Assembly: GCF_041296385.1 (NCBI RefSeq)
Contig: NC_091014.1
Location: 12,189,578-12,253,577 of the forward strand
Reading direction: 5' to 3'
DNA: 64,000 nucleotides
Origin: Aphelocoma coerulescens
Taxonomy: Eukaryota; Chordata; Aves; Passeriformes; Corvidae
The notes under the pieces are model-generated. The model was not told the DNA's origin, did not search any database, and saw only the letters and a list, made by a program, of their open reading frames with translations. Position numbers and translations under genes: made by a program. How positions within the stretch are numbered: the stretch's first letter is position 1; every line of letters starts with the position of its first letter. This document shows positions 63,201 through 64,000 of this stretch, in pieces.

Positions 63201-64000
63201 GACAACAAGAGGCCACAGGACTTTGAATATTCTCAGAGTCCTCTTAATGTGTCAAAAGTGCTGCACTTAGGATGTGAGCAGGAAACGAAAGGCAAATAAT
63301 AAGATGAAAAGGCTGTGCATTAAAAATGCCAAGGGTATAACCTTCCTGACCACAAAGCAAAAAGATTCTTGCTTAACATTTTACTTCCATAATAATTATT
63401 TTTAATATTAGCACATTAATTAACTTTCCACTGCACATAGTAGGTTGAAGTTTGAATATGATTTAGAACCTGTAACATATCTGTGGAGGTTTCTCACAGT
63501 GGGAACTGCTTACCCATTTTGGCATCAACAACTTTTAATGCTATAAGGTAGTTTTGTGCCCTGCTGATATTTATAATTTCTATAGGCCATTTTCAGATAG
63601 TGCCCAGTGAAAGAAGCTATAGTTTTACCATAAAGTACCATAAAGGAAGAGATGCACAAAAAGATGGATTTACAGAGGTAATTGAGCACCTTGAGAGCTG
63701 AGAGGTACCAATGTCTTGGGACTTACAGAGGCATGTAAGCACAGCATACTCTGGACAGTGGTCTTGGCCAGCCAAACCCAGCGGTGTTCCCAAAACTTCT
63801 TTTGCCATGTCACTGAAACTAGTTGTATCCACACTGCTTGCAAGGGCAAAGTGCTAATTTGCTCATGCCCCTAGCATTGCTGGAATGAGCCTGCAGGTCT
63901 CACCCAGAGGAAGGCTGGGTTATGGGCAGATTCTGGCCTGAATTTCTGCTCAGCTTCATCCTAGATAGAGAGCACAGCTGTCACTGAGGCACCTGATGTC
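60296..64000. other. Unique non-coding DNA, nothing recognised
   Basis: No repeat family, exon or RNA gene is recognised up to the end of the window. The largest frames (97 codons minus at 61581-61874; 96 codons plus at 60489-60779) lack known motifs. Confidence 0.5.

Noticed and set aside
1..64000. CRISPR arrays, bacterial operons, riboswitches and rRNA
   Set aside because: Sequence texture and CR1 content are those of a vertebrate nuclear genome, and no regularly spaced repeats or rRNA-like segments were seen.

Overview
This window looks like vertebrate, almost certainly avian, non-coding DNA: an intergenic region or a very large intron. The sequence is AT-rich by eye. I find no open reading frame with a recognisable conserved host protein, and nothing resembling bacterial operons, ribosome binding sites or CRISPR. 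The bird diagnosis rests on the repeats. Eleven CR1 non-LTR retrotransposon fragments are recognisable, several ending in the ATTCTATGATTCT-type or (ATTCT)n-type 3' tail of avian CR1. There is also one intact solo LTR. Modest repeat density, CR1 as the dominant LINE and no Alu/L1-like elements fit a bird. A songbird is plausible but not proven. The longest ORF is 154 codons and is not recognised. Most others overlap repeats or low-complexity DNA and are treated as chance.

Layout. 1-1.2 kb: nothing recognised. 1.2-1.5 kb: CR1 3' end with an unusual (TCTAG)5 tail. 1.5-7.4 kb: unique DNA with a poly-T run, a short direct repeat and a strong hairpin near 7.15 kb. 7.4-7.8 kb: old antisense CR1. 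11.9-14.6 kb: two sense CR1 reverse-transcriptase remnants. 15.3-15.6 kb: an isolated GC-rich patch. 18.2 kb: a TATA/AATAAA pair that may be an LTR relic. 22.2 kb: a (TA)n tract. 24.2-25.0 kb: two CR1 fragments in opposite orientations. 27.2-29.35 kb: a younger CR1 beside a long, decayed CR1 of the type also common in turtles and crocodilians. 31.3-31.8 kb: a very AT-rich, TAAT-dense stretch that may be a conserved non-coding element. 33.1-33.7 and 37.3-37.6 kb: two further old CR1 remnants. 38.8-39.0 kb: a pair of perfect MEF2-type motifs. 39.16-39.80 kb: a 641-bp solo LTR with TG...CA ends, a perfect 6-bp target-site duplication, a TATA box and E2F-like and YY1-like motifs in its U3. 39.8-55.6 kb: about 16 kb with no confident transposon, only small tandem and inverted repeats. 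55.6-55.8 kb: a CR1 3' end. 59.4-60.3 kb: a long CR1 retaining the FADD box. 60.3-64 kb: nothing recognised.

No genes work together here. The visible history is repeated CR1 retrotransposition over a long time and one retroviral insertion reduced to a solo LTR. I do not find a convincing new biological system. The items most worth checking are the promoter-like solo LTR, the two candidate regulatory stretches (31.3 and 38.8 kb) and three strong inverted repeats.
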